Shown here one piece after another: positions 25,323 through 34,312 of a stretch of 64,000 nucleotides of DNA. The DNA is from Blautia schinkii (GTDB taxonomy: Bacteria > Bacillota > Clostridia > Lachnospirales > Lachnospiraceae): NCBI RefSeq assembly GCF_013304825.1, contig NZ_JAAWUO010000017.1, positions 40,585 through 104,584 of the forward strand. The letters are read 5' to 3'. Position 1 is the first letter of the stretch. Each line of letters starts with the position of its first letter. The notes beneath the pieces were generated by a model. It worked only from the letters and a program-made list of their open reading frames with translations. It was not told the origin of the DNA and did no database searches. A program made the translations under genes and the position numbers.

Positions 25323-26714
25323 ATGGCAGATCAGTTTGATAACAACAAAGACAATGACCAGGAGCAGAAATACGAGAAATTCTGCTTTTTATGCCGCAGG
25401 CCGGAGAGCCAGGCAGGGAAGATGATCGATCTTCCCAATAATATACATATCTGTGCAGACTGCATGCAGAAGAGTTTTGATACCATGAATACTCAGATGA
25501 GCAATGGAAATATGAATTACTCAGATCTTTTTAACATGCCGAATGTAAGCATGATCGACCTGAGCAGCCTTCAGAATCCGGGAAATCAGGCGAAGAAGAT
25601 CAAGAAGAAATCGGAGACGCCGAAGCCGGTGATCGATCTTAAGGACATTCCGGCACCGCACAAGATCAAGGCCACACTGGATGAATATGTGATCGGTCAG
25701 GAATATGCCAAGAAGGTAATGTCTGTAGCTGTATATAATCATTATAAGAGAGTAGCAACAGATACCATGGACGATATTGAGATCGAGAAATCCAATATGC
25801 TTATGATCGGACCGACTGGCTGCGGTAAGACATATCTGGTGAAGATGCTTGCGAAACTTCTCCAGGTACCGCTTGCTATTGCAGATGCTACATCCCTGAC
25901 AGAGGCAGGATATATCGGTGATGATATTGAGAGTGTTGTTTCCAAGCTTCTTGCTGCAGCAGACAATGATGTGGAGAAAGCAGAGCATGGGATCATCTTC
26001 ATCGATGAGATCGACAAGATCGCCAAGAAGAAGAACACCAACCAGAGAGATGTAAGTGGAGAGGCTGTTCAGCAGGGACTTCTGAAACTTCTGGAGGGAA
26101 GCGAAGTTGAGGTTCCGGTAGGTGCAACCAGCAAGAATGCTATGGTACCTATGGTGACAGTCAATACAAGAAATATTCTGTTTATCTGCGGAGGAGCGTT
26201 CCCGGATCTTGAGAATATCATCAAGGAGAGACTGAACAAGCAGGCATCTATCGGATTTTATGCTGATCTGAAGGATAAATACGATAATGATCCTCATGTG
26301 CTGGAGAAGGTAACAGTAGATGATCTCCGCGCTTTCGGAATGATCCCGGAGTTTATCGGCCGACTTCCGATTATCTTTACACTGAACGGACTTACTGAGG
26401 ATATGCTTGTAAAAATTCTCAAAGAGCCTAAGAATGCGATCCTGAAACAGTATCAGAAACTTCTGGCACTTGACGAGGTGAAACTGGAATTCGAGGATGG
26501 TGCACTGCATGCCATTGCACGTAAGGCAATGGAGCGTCATACAGGAGCCAGAGCACTCCGGGCTATCCTTGAGGAGTATATGCTGGATATCATGTATGAG
26601 ATCCCGAAGGATGTCAATATCGGTGAGGTTGTGATCACAGAAGGATATATCCAGGGGAACGGCGGTCCTAAGATCCTGATGAGAGGCCAGGAAGTTCCGG
26701 CACTGGAAGGATAA
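25323..26714 (+). CDS. clpX: ClpX-type AAA+ unfoldase (divergent)
   Basis: A 463-residue AAA+ unfoldase with a zinc-binding N-domain (Cys21, Cys24, Cys44, Cys47). Walker A is GPTGCGKT (163-170), Walker B IIFIDE (224-229), pore-1 loop GYIG (196-199; usually GYVG), and the ClpP-docking IGF loop is kept (310-312), so partnership with ClpP is expected. The RKH pore loop usual in ClpX (GGRKHP) is replaced by ATSKNAMVP. The gene is not next to tig or clpP, so it could be the single ClpX or a second copy. The in-frame ATG at 25281 is rejected because AGAAAGGGAAAC precedes ATG 25323. Confidence 0.85.
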   Translation: MADQFDNNKDNDQEQKYEKFCFLCRRPESQAGKMIDLPNNIHICADCMQKSFDTMNTQMSNGNMNYSDLFNMPNVSMIDLSSLQNPGNQAKKIKKKSETPKPVIDLKDIPAPHKIKATLDEYVIGQEYAKKVMSVAVYNHYKRVATDTMDDIEIEKSNMLMIGPTGCGKTYLVKMLAKLLQVPLAIADATSLTEAGYIGDDIESVVSKLLAAADNDVEKAEHGIIFIDEIDKIAKKKNTNQRDVSGEAVQQGLLKLLEGSEVEVPVGATSKNAMVPMVTVNTRNILFICGGAFPDLENIIKERLNKQASIGFYADLKDKYDNDPHVLEKVTVDDLRAFGMIPEFIGRLPIIFTLNGLTEDMLVKILKEPKNAILKQYQKLLALDEVKLEFEDGALHAIARKAMERHTGARALRAILEEYMLDIMYEIPKDVNIGEVVITEGYIQGNGGPKILMRGQEVPALEG

Positions 26715-26764
26715 GAGAATTTTTGTTTCTGTTATAAAGCATATAGAAAAGGAGCGTGGCAATT

Positions 26765-27397
26765 ATGGCAAAAAGTTTCTGGGATGATTTGGGAAATACA
26801 CTGACACGTAAGGCGAAAGGATTCAGCACAAAGGCTGAGAATCTTTATGAGATCCAGAAGATTCGCAACAAGCTTTCTGCACAGGAGCGTATGACAGAGA
26901 AGCTGATGATGGATATCGGAAGAATGATCTATGCACGTTATGAGCGTGGTGAAGCTGTTGACGGAGAAGTAGGTGCTATTTGTGAGGAAATCAGCCAGCA
27001 TATACTGGAAGCCGATCACTACAGAGATGCTATTGCGGCCAGTAAGGGAGAAAAATTCTGTCTGGCTTGCCATAAGGCCGTGATGCGTGAGGCAAGCTTC
27101 TGCCCGTACTGTGGTGCGGCATGTCCGACCCCGGAGCCGGAGATCGAGGAGAAGAATTCAGAAGTGATTGAAGTCGCAGATGAGGAGCTTGAGAATGCAG
27201 CTGAGGCAGAGGTGACAGATGACACTGAGAACTGTGCGCCGGCAGATGGAACAGAAGATGCTGTGGATAAAGAAACAGACGAAGAGACAGTGGAAGAAGC
27301 CGCTGCAGAAGATGTGGCTGAAGCAGAAATAATAGAAGCAGAGGAGAAAATTTCTGAAACAGTAGAAGCAGAAGCATCTGAGCTGAAAAAAGAATAA
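26765..27397 (+). CDS. Zinc-ribbon protein with acidic tail, function unknown
   Basis: A 210-residue protein. Residues 1-90 are helical and basic to neutral (FWDDLGNTLTRKAKG, QKIRNKL), residues about 97-120 form a zinc ribbon (CLACHKAV then CPYCGAACP), and the rest is a Glu/Ala-rich, strongly acidic, probably disordered tail. No signal or membrane segment is seen. GTG 26756 would leave only three bases after AAAAGGAG, so ATG 26765 is preferred. It follows the clpX-like gene by 50 bases without an intervening terminator and ends at a terminator, so the two are likely co-transcribed. The function is not recognised. Confidence 0.7.
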   Translation: MAKSFWDDLGNTLTRKAKGFSTKAENLYEIQKIRNKLSAQERMTEKLMMDIGRMIYARYERGEAVDGEVGAICEEISQHILEADHYRDAIAASKGEKFCLACHKAVMREASFCPYCGAACPTPEPEIEEKNSEVIEVADEELENAAEAEVTDDTENCAPADGTEDAVDKETDEETVEEAAAEDVAEAEIIEAEEKISETVEAEASELKKE

Positions 27398-27411
27398 AAA
27401 GCAGAAGATAT

Positions 27412-27452
27412 ATAAGACAGGGCTTTCCGTTTAATGGAGAGCCCTGTCTTAT
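27412..27452 (+). terminator. Terminator of the clpX-like operon
   Basis: ATAAGACAGGGCT pairs perfectly with AGCCCTGTCTTAT over 13 bp around a 15-base loop. The T-run is poor, but a second hairpin follows. Confidence 0.7.
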
Positions 27453-27486
27453 ATGGAAGAAAAAGATTATGATCTGAAATATAAAT

Positions 27487-27529
27487 AAAAAAACAGAAGT
27501 GCTGATTGGCCAGTCACTTCTGTTTTTTT
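27487..27529. terminator. Bidirectional terminator between clpX operon and tRNA-Leu
   Basis: AAAAAAACAGAAGTG and CACTTCTGTTTTTTT are perfect complements with A-run and T-run flanks, so the hairpin can end transcripts from either side (the tRNA-Leu transcript on minus). Confidence 0.8.
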
Positions 27530-27554
27530 GATTTTGGATAAAATAAAAAAGAAT

Positions 27555-27637
27555 GCAGGAAATGGGACTTGAACCCACACGATCTTGCGACCACAGGCAC
27601 CTGAAGCCTGCGCGTCTGCCAATTCCGCCATTCCTGC
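27555..27637 (-). tRNA. tRNA-Leu (anticodon CAG)
   Basis: An 83-base type II tRNA. On the minus strand it begins GCAGGAATGGCGG and ends in GGGTTCAAGTCCC then TTTCCTGC. The acceptor stem GCAGGAA/TTCCTGC is complete. The anticodon stem CAGGC/GCCTG holds the loop TTCAGGT, giving CAG at 27601-27603 (complement), which reads CUG. A variable arm of tRNA-Leu size is present. CCA is not encoded. Confidence 0.95.
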
Positions 27638-27692
27638 ATTTTTTCAACCGGCTTGCTTCACTTTGTTTGCTCCGCTCGTCGACTGCTCACTT

Positions 27693-27721
27693 ATAATAAC
27701 TCAGGAATTGGATAATGTCAA
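27693..27721 (-). promoter_or_regulatory. Promoter of tRNA-Leu
   Basis: On minus, TTGACA (27716-27721) and TATTAT (27693-27698) are separated by exactly 17 bp, a near-consensus promoter. It leaves a leader of about 50 bases before the tRNA. Confidence 0.8.
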
Positions 27722-27799
27722 TAGAAAAATTCAAAAAAATTGAAAAAATTCAAAAAAAATATTTTGAGTTAGTTTTAAACATTTTTTTGGCGTATGGTG

Positions 27800-27828
27800 T
27801 TGAAAAATGCCGCTTCCTGTGATACAAT
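27800..27828 (+). promoter_or_regulatory. Promoter of carAB
   Basis: TTGAAA (27800-27805), a 17-bp spacer and TACAAT (27823-27828) preceded by TG (extended -10). The leader to carA is only about 40 bases, too short for a PyrR-type attenuator, and none is seen. Confidence 0.75.
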
Positions 27829-27874
27829 CTTGAAGATTTAGGATAAAATAAGAGAACAAAGAAAGGGAGATTGT

Positions 27875-28951
27875 ATGAAAGCATTTCTGATATTGGAAGA
27901 TGGCCATGTATTTACAGGAACCAGCATTGGTTCTGCAAGGGAAGTCATCAGTGAAATTGTCTTTAACACTTCCATGACCGGTTATCTGGAAGTAATGACA
28001 GATCCTTCTTACGCAGGACAGGCGGTGTGTATGACATATCCGCTGATCGGAAACTACGGAATCTGTTATGATGACCAGGAATCAAGGAAGCCGTGGATTG
28101 ACGGATTTATTGTACGCGAATTATCACGAGTTCCCAGCAACTTCAGAAGCGTAGACACTATTCAGCATTTTCTGAGCAAAAACGACATTCCGGGAATCGC
28201 AGGAATTGATACCAGAGCACTGACTAAGATCCTTCGTGAGAAGGGAACCATGAACGGAATGATCACAGTTGATGAGAACTATGACCTGGATACAATCATC
28301 CCCAGATTGAAAGCATATACAACAGGAAAAGTGGTAGAGAAGGTTTCCTGCCACGAGAAGGAAGTGCTTAAGGGGAACGGACCGAAGGTTGCCCTTCTTG
28401 ATCTGGGCGCCAAGAAAAACATTGCACGCTCACTGAATGAGAGAGGATGCCAGGTTACTGTTTACCCGGCTCTGACATCCGCAGAAGAGATCCTCGGTGA
28501 CAATCCGGACGGCATCATGCTCAGCAACGGCCCTGGAGATCCGAAGGAATGTACTTCTATTATTAAAGAGATCAAAAAACTCTACGACTCTGATGTACCG
28601 ATCTTTGCCATCTGCCTTGGACATCAGCTGATGGCTCTTGCAACAGGCGGAGACACCCATAAGATGAAATACGGTCACAGAGGCGGCAACCACCCGGTTA
28701 AAGACCTGGAGACAGGAAGAGTTTATATTTCTTCTCAGAACCATGGCTACGTTGTAGACGCAGAAGGCCTTGAGGAGAAAAATATCGCACATCCTGCATT
28801 TGTAAACGTCAACGACGGAACAAACGAAGGTATGGCATACAATGGAAAGAACATCTTTACTGTACAGTTCCATCCGGAAGCATGCCCGGGACCACAGGAT
28901 TCCAGTTACCTGTTTGACAGATTCATGAAGATGATGGGAGGAGAGAAATAA
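27875..28951 (+). CDS. carA: Carbamoyl-phosphate synthase small subunit
   Basis: Glutamine amidotransferase subunit of 358 residues. It hydrolyses glutamine and channels ammonia to CarB for carbamoyl phosphate, used for pyrimidines and arginine. The N-terminal half is the CPSase_sm_chain domain (GYLEVMTDPSYAGQ, GIAGIDTRALT), and the C-terminal half a class I amidotransferase with nucleophile Cys in AICLGHQ, LSNGPGDP, and the His/Glu pair in FHPEA. A shared base in TAATG couples its stop to the carB start. GAAAGGGAG precedes the ATG. Confidence 0.97.
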   Translation: MKAFLILEDGHVFTGTSIGSAREVISEIVFNTSMTGYLEVMTDPSYAGQAVCMTYPLIGNYGICYDDQESRKPWIDGFIVRELSRVPSNFRSVDTIQHFLSKNDIPGIAGIDTRALTKILREKGTMNGMITVDENYDLDTIIPRLKAYTTGKVVEKVSCHEKEVLKGNGPKVALLDLGAKKNIARSLNERGCQVTVYPALTSAEEILGDNPDGIMLSNGPGDPKECTSIIKEIKKLYDSDVPIFAICLGHQLMALATGGDTHKMKYGHRGGNHPVKDLETGRVYISSQNHGYVVDAEGLEEKNIAHPAFVNVNDGTNEGMAYNGKNIFTVQFHPEACPGPQDSSYLFDRFMKMMGGEK

Positions 28952-31900
28952 TGCCAAGGAATAAGGACATAAAAAAAGTACTTGTAATCGGCTCAGGTCC
29001 GATCATAATCGGCCAGGCAGCAGAGTTTGACTATGCAGGAACCCAGGCATGCCGCTCCCTTAAGGAAGAGGGCATGGAGGTTGTACTTTTAAACTCCAAT
29101 CCTGCTACCATCATGACAGATAAAGACATTGCAGACAGAGTTTACATTGAGCCTCTGACTGTTGAGGTCGTAGAGCAGCTCATCATTAAAGAGAAACCGG
29201 ACAGCGTACTTCCTACACTGGGCGGCCAGGCAGGACTGAACCTTGCCATGGAGCTTGAGGAGAAGGGCTTCCTGAAAGAGCATAATGTACGCCTTATCGG
29301 TACTACAGCAGCAACGATCCGTAAAGCTGAGGACCGTCAGGAATTCAAGGACACCATGGAAAAGATCGGCGAGCCGGTTGCAGCATCCAAGGTCGTTACA
29401 ACTGTAGAAGACGGTGTTGAGTTTACCCAGACTATCGGATATCCGGTTGTTCTCCGTCCTGCATACACACTTGGCGGAAGTGGCGGCGGTATCGCACACA
29501 ATGAGCTGGAGCTTCGTGAGATCCTTGAGAATGGTCTCCGTCTTTCCCGTGTAGGTGAGGTTCTTGTAGAAAGATGTATCGCCGGATGGAAAGAAATCGA
29601 GTATGAGGTAATGCGAGACAGTGCAGGAAACTGCATCACAGTCTGCAATATGGAGAACATTGACCCTGTTGGTGTCCATACCGGTGACTCCATCGTAGTT
29701 GCTCCTTCCCAGACACTTGGAGATAAAGAGTATCAGATGCTTCGTACATCTGCTCTTAATATCATCACAGAGCTTGGCATCACAGGTGGATGTAACGTAC
29801 AGTACGCTCTTCATCCGGAGAGCTTTGAGTACTGTGTAATCGAGGTTAACCCTCGTGTAAGCCGTTCTTCTGCACTTGCAAGTAAGGCTACCGGTTATCC
29901 GATCGCTAAGGTTGCAGCCAAGATCGCACTTGGATACACACTGGATGAGATTCCGAACGCCATCACTGGCAAAACATACGCAAGCTTTGAGCCGATGCTG
30001 GATTACTGTGTTGTTAAGATTCCGCGTCTGCCATTTGATAAATTCATCACAGCGAAACGTACACTGACAACACAGATGAAAGCTACAGGAGAGGTTATGA
30101 GCATCTGCCATAATTTTGAGGGTGCCTTAATGAAAGCCATCCGTTCCCTGGAGCAGCACGTTGACAGCCTGATGTCCTATGATTTCTCACAGCTTTCTGA
30201 TGAGGAGCTGCTGGACGAGCTGAATATTGTAGATGACCGTCGTATCTGGAAGATCGCGGAAGCCCTGAGACGAAATATTTCCCAGGAGAAGCTTCATGAT
30301 ATCACAAAGATAGACATCTGGTTCATCGACAAGCTGGCTATCCTTGTTGAGATGGAGCAGGCTCTGAAGACTCAGAAGCTGGACAAAGATCTTCTTCTGG
30401 AGGCAAAACGTCTGGAGTTCCCGGATTACATTATCGCAGATCTGACAGGAAAGACAGAAGCTGAGATCAAAGACCTGCGTAAAGAGTACGGTATCCGTGC
30501 AGCATACAAGATGGTAGATACCTGTGCAGCAGAGTTTGCAGCAGAGACACCATATTACTATTCTGTATACGGTGATGAGCAGACAGAGAATGAAGCTGTT
30601 GAGACAAAAGATAAGAAAAAAATCCTGGTACTTGGTTCCGGTCCGATCCGTATTGGTCAGGGTATCGAGTTCGACTTCTGCTCTGTACACTGTACATGGG
30701 CATTTGCAAAAGAAGGATATGAGACTATCATCATCAACAACAACCCGGAGACAGTAAGTACAGACTTTGATATTGCAGATAAGCTGTATTTCGAGCCACT
30801 GACACCGGAAGATGTTGAGAATGTTGTAAATATCGAGAAGCCGGACGGAGCGGTTGTTCAGTTCGGCGGACAGACAGCCATCAAGCTTACAGAGGCACTG
30901 ATCAAGATGGGTGTTAAGATCCTTGGAACATCTGCTGAGAACGTAGATGCTGCAGAGGACAGAGAACTCTTTGATGCCATTCTTGAGAAATGCCAGATCC
31001 CGAGACCGAAGGGACACACCGTATTCACAGCAGAAGAGGCTAAAAAAGCTGCCAATGAGCTGGGATATCCGGTACTTGTCCGCCCGTCCTATGTACTTGG
31101 AGGTCAGGGAATGCGTATTGCTGTCAGCGATGAGGATGTGGAGGAGTATATCGGAATCATCAACCAGATCGCACAGGAGCATCCGATTCTTGTTGACAAG
31201 TACCTGATGGGTAAAGAGATTGAGGTCGATGCAGTATGCGATGGTGAGGACATCCTGATCCCTGGAATCATGGAGCACATTGAGCGCGCAGGTATCCATT
31301 CCGGAGACAGTATTTCCGTATATCCGGCACAGACTATCAGCCAGAAGGCAAAAGAAACAATCGCCGAGTACACACGCCGTCTTGCACAGGCACTTCATGT
31401 TATCGGTATGATCAATATCCAGTTCATCGTTGTAGGTGAGGATGTATATGTTATCGAGGTTAACCCGCGTTCCAGCCGTACAGTACCGTACATCAGCAAG
31501 GTAACCGGAATCCCGATTGTTCCTCTTGCAACAAGAGTCATCCTTGGCCGCAAGATCAAAGAGCTGGGCTATACACCGGGACTTCAGAAAGAAGCAGAGT
31601 ATTTTGCGATCAAGATGCCGGTATTCTCCTTCGAGAAGATCAGGGGTGCAGATATCAGCCTCGGACCAGAGATGAAATCCACAGGTGAGTGCCTTGGTAT
31701 TGCAAAGACCTTCAATGAGGCTCTTTACAAAGCCTTCATCGGAGCCGGAATCCGTCTTCCTAAGCACAAACAGATGATCATCACTGTAAAAGATGAGGAT
31801 AAGAAAGACATCATTCCGATCGCAAAACGTTTTGAAGCTCAGGGATACCGTATCTTTGCAACAAGAGGTACTGCAAACGTACTGACTGAGAACGGAATCA

Positions 31901-32166
31901 AGGTAACACGTACTAACAAACTGGAGCAGCCGTCTCCGAACCTTATGGATCTGATCCTTGGTCACAAGATCGATGTTGTTATCGATACACCGCCGCAGGG
32001 TGTTGAGCATCAGAAGGATGGTTTCGTGATCCGTCGAAATGCGATTGAGACAGGTGTCAATGTACTGACAAGTCTTGATACTGCAGAGGCACTTGTTACC
32101 AGTCTTGAGAATACAGACCTGAATCATTTGACTCTGGTAGATATTGCGACCATCGATAATCGGTAA
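28951..32166 (+). CDS. carB: Carbamoyl-phosphate synthase large subunit
   Basis: A 1071-residue enzyme, close to the usual 1073 residues. Two homologous ATP-grasp halves are visible: the first opens VLVIGSGPIIIGQAAEFDYAG, the second at about residue 555 opens ILVLGSGPIRIGQGIEFD; both contain the ATP-grasp VLVERCIAG/ILVDKYLMG and EVNPR(V/S)SR segments. The C-terminal 130 residues are the MGS-like allosteric domain (FATRGTANVLTENG) that binds UMP or ornithine in homologues. Translationally coupled to carA. No argF/pyrB neighbour is seen, so it may serve both pathways. Confidence 0.97.
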   Translation: MPRNKDIKKVLVIGSGPIIIGQAAEFDYAGTQACRSLKEEGMEVVLLNSNPATIMTDKDIADRVYIEPLTVEVVEQLIIKEKPDSVLPTLGGQAGLNLAMELEEKGFLKEHNVRLIGTTAATIRKAEDRQEFKDTMEKIGEPVAASKVVTTVEDGVEFTQTIGYPVVLRPAYTLGGSGGGIAHNELELREILENGLRLSRVGEVLVERCIAGWKEIEYEVMRDSAGNCITVCNMENIDPVGVHTGDSIVVAPSQTLGDKEYQMLRTSALNIITELGITGGCNVQYALHPESFEYCVIEVNPRVSRSSALASKATGYPIAKVAAKIALGYTLDEIPNAITGKTYASFEPMLDYCVVKIPRLPFDKFITAKRTLTTQMKATGEVMSICHNFEGALMKAIRSLEQHVDSLMSYDFSQLSDEELLDELNIVDDRRIWKIAEALRRNISQEKLHDITKIDIWFIDKLAILVEMEQALKTQKLDKDLLLEAKRLEFPDYIIADLTGKTEAEIKDLRKEYGIRAAYKMVDTCAAEFAAETPYYYSVYGDEQTENEAVETKDKKKILVLGSGPIRIGQGIEFDFCSVHCTWAFAKEGYETIIINNNPETVSTDFDIADKLYFEPLTPEDVENVVNIEKPDGAVVQFGGQTAIKLTEALIKMGVKILGTSAENVDAAEDRELFDAILEKCQIPRPKGHTVFTAEEAKKAANELGYPVLVRPSYVLGGQGMRIAVSDEDVEEYIGIINQIAQEHPILVDKYLMGKEIEVDAVCDGEDILIPGIMEHIERAGIHSGDSISVYPAQTISQKAKETIAEYTRRLAQALHVIGMINIQFIVVGEDVYVIEVNPRSSRTVPYISKVTGIPIVPLATRVILGRKIKELGYTPGLQKEAEYFAIKMPVFSFEKIRGADISLGPEMKSTGECLGIAKTFNEALYKAFIGAGIRLPKHKQMIITVKDEDKKDIIPIAKRFEAQGYRIFATRGTANVLTENGIKVTRTNKLEQPSPNLMDLILGHKIDVVIDTPPQGVEHQKDGFVIRRNAIETGVNVLTSLDTAEALVTSLENTDLNHLTLVDIATIDNR

Positions 32167-32172
32167 TTAATG

Positions 32173-32329
32173 CAAAATATAAAAACTGTGTAAATTTTGC
32201 GAAATAAAAGATTCGAAAGTTTACGAATCACCAAATATGTAATATACTGATAAGGACGGGGCCGCCGTTTATACATCGGCTCGGTCCTTATCTTATTATG
32301 AACGTAAATTATGAAAAGAATACGTTCAT
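32173..32329 (+). promoter_or_regulatory. carB-uppP intergenic region with stem-loops and a candidate promoter
   Basis: The 239-base gap holds several inverted repeats: GCAAAAT/ATTTTGC (32173-32200), GATTCG/CGAATC (about 32210-32229), a strong GATAAGGAC/GTCCTTATC hairpin with GC-rich interior (32249-32292), and ATGAACGTA/TACGTTCAT (32298-32306 and 32321-32329). A promoter TTTACG-17 bp-TATACT (TATACT about 32243-32248) lies just before the strong hairpin, which would then form at the 5' end of the uppP mRNA. The first two may end the carB transcript. Confidence 0.45.
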
Positions 32330-32405
32330 TGCATGTAGCAGAGAGAAATGAGAAGCTTCATTTCATCACGTAAGAAAGAAACGTGCTGCAGAGAAAGGAG
32401 TTTGT

Positions 32406-33308
32406 ATGAGCTTTATAGAGTTGCTGAAGGTTATAATTCTTGGTATTGTGGAGGGAATCACAGAGTGGCTTCCCATCAGCAGTACCGGACACATGATCCT
32501 GGTAGATGAATTTATCAAGCTGAATGTGTCAGAGGCATTTATGGAATTTTTCCTGGTTGTTATTCAGCTGGGTGCTATCCTGGCTGTTGTTGTCTTGTAC
32601 TGGAGCAAGCTGTGGCCTTTTTACATAAGGCCGATTCCCAAGCGGACCAGAATAGCGCTTCGCAAACAGCCGGCAGTATCCAGAGTAGTACTTACCTTTG
32701 TTGAGAAATACTGCGACAAGGAAAAATGGATCCTGTGGTTTAAGATTTTAGTGGCATGTCTGCCGACTATTATCATTGCATTGCCATTTAATGATATTAT
32801 TGAGAAGAAATTTTATAACTACGTTGTAGTTGCCATTGCATTGATCGTTTATGGTGTGCTCTTTATTGTTATTGAGAATTACAATAAACGCCGCAGACCA
32901 ACCTGCACAAGACTTGATGATCTTTCCTTTAAGACAGCGTTAATCATCGGATGCTTCCAGGTACTTTCCGTGATCCCGGGAACTTCCCGTTCCGGATCTA
33001 CTATCATCGGAGGTATTCTTGCAGGAACATCACGTACTGTGGCAGCTGAGTTCACATTTTTCCTGGCAATTCCTGTTATGTTCGGAGCCAGTCTTCTGAA
33101 GCTTGTGAAATTCGGTTTTGCATTCACATCCACGGAGTTTGTAATTCTTATTGTAGGAGTTGTGGTATCTTTTGTGGTATCCATCCTTGCAATTAAATTC
33201 CTGATGGGGTATATTAAGAAACATGATTTCAAGGTATTCGGATGGTACAGGATCATTCTCGGTATCCTGGTACTTGGATACTTTATTGGAAAAACACTGC
33301 TTGCATAA
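32406..33308 (+). CDS. uppP: Undecaprenyl-diphosphatase UppP/BacA
   Basis: A membrane phosphatase of 300 residues that recycles undecaprenyl diphosphate to the monophosphate carrier used for peptidoglycan and for the glycan made by the cluster at 1-23266; it also gives low-level bacitracin resistance. The two family signatures are present: [14 protein letters not shown] near residues 16-30 and PGTSRSGST (about 197-205), with seven to eight hydrophobic helices. AAAGGAG precedes the ATG. The next gene, a lipoprotein, starts 25 bases downstream. Confidence 0.95.
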   Translation: MSFIELLKVIILGIVEGITEWLPISSTGHMILVDEFIKLNVSEAFMEFFLVVIQLGAILAVVVLYWSKLWPFYIRPIPKRTRIALRKQPAVSRVVLTFVEKYCDKEKWILWFKILVACLPTIIIALPFNDIIEKKFYNYVVVAIALIVYGVLFIVIENYNKRRRPTCTRLDDLSFKTALIIGCFQVLSVIPGTSRSGSTIIGGILAGTSRTVAAEFTFFLAIPVMFGASLLKLVKFGFAFTSTEFVILIVGVVVSFVVSILAIKFLMGYIKKHDFKVFGWYRIILGILVLGYFIGKTLLA

Positions 33309-33332
33309 AGTAATATTCAGGAGGTAATTATT

Positions 33333-34232
33333 ATGAAATGTAAAAAGATCATGATCGCACTGACCGCTGCTGCAGCACTGACAGCAGCCGGATGCGGCAA
33401 GTCCGCATCAACAGACACCGAGGTAACACCGACACCGGTTCCGACAGCAGTTCCTACTGCAGCACCGGCTACAACAAGTCCGCTGCCGACTTCAACACCG
33501 GCACCGAAGCTGATCGGCGTGAAGACAAGCACAGCGAAATTTGTATATATTACCAACAGCACGAAAGGTGAGATCCGTGAGATCTATCTCCGTGCAGCCG
33601 GTGGAGAGGAATGGGGAAAAAATCTCGTTCCTGCAGAATCAACCATCAAGGATGCAGAGCAGGTACAGATGTATTATACACCGGATTCTGCAACAAATGC
33701 AGTCTATGATATGAAGATCGTAGATGGAGATGGAAATGCTTACGAGATCTATACTGTAGAGCTTGGAGACATGGAGAAGGCGAAATTCCTGATCGACAGC
33801 GGAGAAGCATATCTTACATACACAAGTCTCAGCGATAAATCAGAGAAGAGCACACTGGGAAATATCCAGACAGATAACAGTGAGACAGACAGCACAGATA
33901 CCACAGACAGTACAGATACTTCAAGCGTAACAGACACATCCACAGATACAGACAGCACATCTGACAATACAGACTATGATAACAGTGATGGTGGAAGTTA
34001 TGACGACAACAGTGATGACGGAAACTATGATAATAGTGAAGACAATAGCGACGACAGCAGTGACAGCAGCGATGACGGAAATTATGATAACAGCGGAAGC
34101 GACAGCAGTGATGACGGCAATTATGTAGATGACAGCAACAGCGGAAGCGGCGATGATGTGATCGATGACAGCGGTGATGGCGGTGACGGAGACATTATCT
34201 GGGACGATAACGGAGACTGGTCAGAAGAATAA
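33333..34232 (+). CDS. Secreted lipoprotein with Asp/Ser-rich tail
   Basis: A 299-residue protein with a lipobox LTAAGC (lipidated Cys about residue 22) followed by a Thr/Pro linker. Residues about 60-165 form a small beta-rich domain (KFVYITNSTKGEIREIYLRAAGGEEWGKNL) of the type seen in Lachnospiraceae hypothetical lipoproteins. Residues 170-299 are low complexity (Asp, Ser, Thr, Asn, Tyr repeats such as DDGNYD). AGGAGG precedes the start, 25 bases after uppP, so the two may be co-transcribed. Function is unknown; the acidic tail might bind cations or span the wall. Confidence 0.75.
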   Translation: MKCKKIMIALTAAAALTAAGCGKSASTDTEVTPTPVPTAVPTAAPATTSPLPTSTPAPKLIGVKTSTAKFVYITNSTKGEIREIYLRAAGGEEWGKNLVPAESTIKDAEQVQMYYTPDSATNAVYDMKIVDGDGNAYEIYTVELGDMEKAKFLIDSGEAYLTYTSLSDKSEKSTLGNIQTDNSETDSTDTTDSTDTSSVTDTSTDTDSTSDNTDYDNSDGGSYDDNSDDGNYDNSEDNSDDSSDSSDDGNYDNSGSDSSDDGNYVDDSNSGSGDDVIDDSGDGGDGDIIWDDNGDWSEE

Positions 34233-34268
34233 GAATAACAGGATCATCTGATACGGAGATCTGCACAC

Positions 34269-34312
34269 AGGAGGAAAGCCTGCCGGGATTCCGGCAGGCA
34301 GTAAATAAAATG
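34269..34312 (+). promoter_or_regulatory. Ribosome binding site separated from its ATG by a hairpin
   Basis: AGGAGG (34269-34274) lies 35 bases before ATG 34310. Between them GCCTGCCGG (34278-34286) and CCGGCAGGC (34291-34299) form a perfect 9-bp GC stem with a GATT loop. Folding would bring the site within about 13 bases of the ATG. No other start codon is suitably placed after the AGGAGG, and no T-run follows the stem. Confidence 0.5.

Noticed and set aside
27640..27692. GC-rich leader upstream of tRNA-Leu considered as a small RNA or T-box
   Set aside because: It lies between a strong promoter and the tRNA, with no T-box motif and no stable conserved fold that I could see.
27829..27874. 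PyrR attenuator or uracil-responsive leader for carAB
   Set aside because: The leader is only about 40 bases with no antiterminator/terminator pair.
29089..30111. Long open frame on minus inside carB (also 30187-32127)
   Set aside because: Antisense shadow of a conserved housekeeping gene; composition is Cys/Leu/Ser-rich and there is no ribosome binding site.
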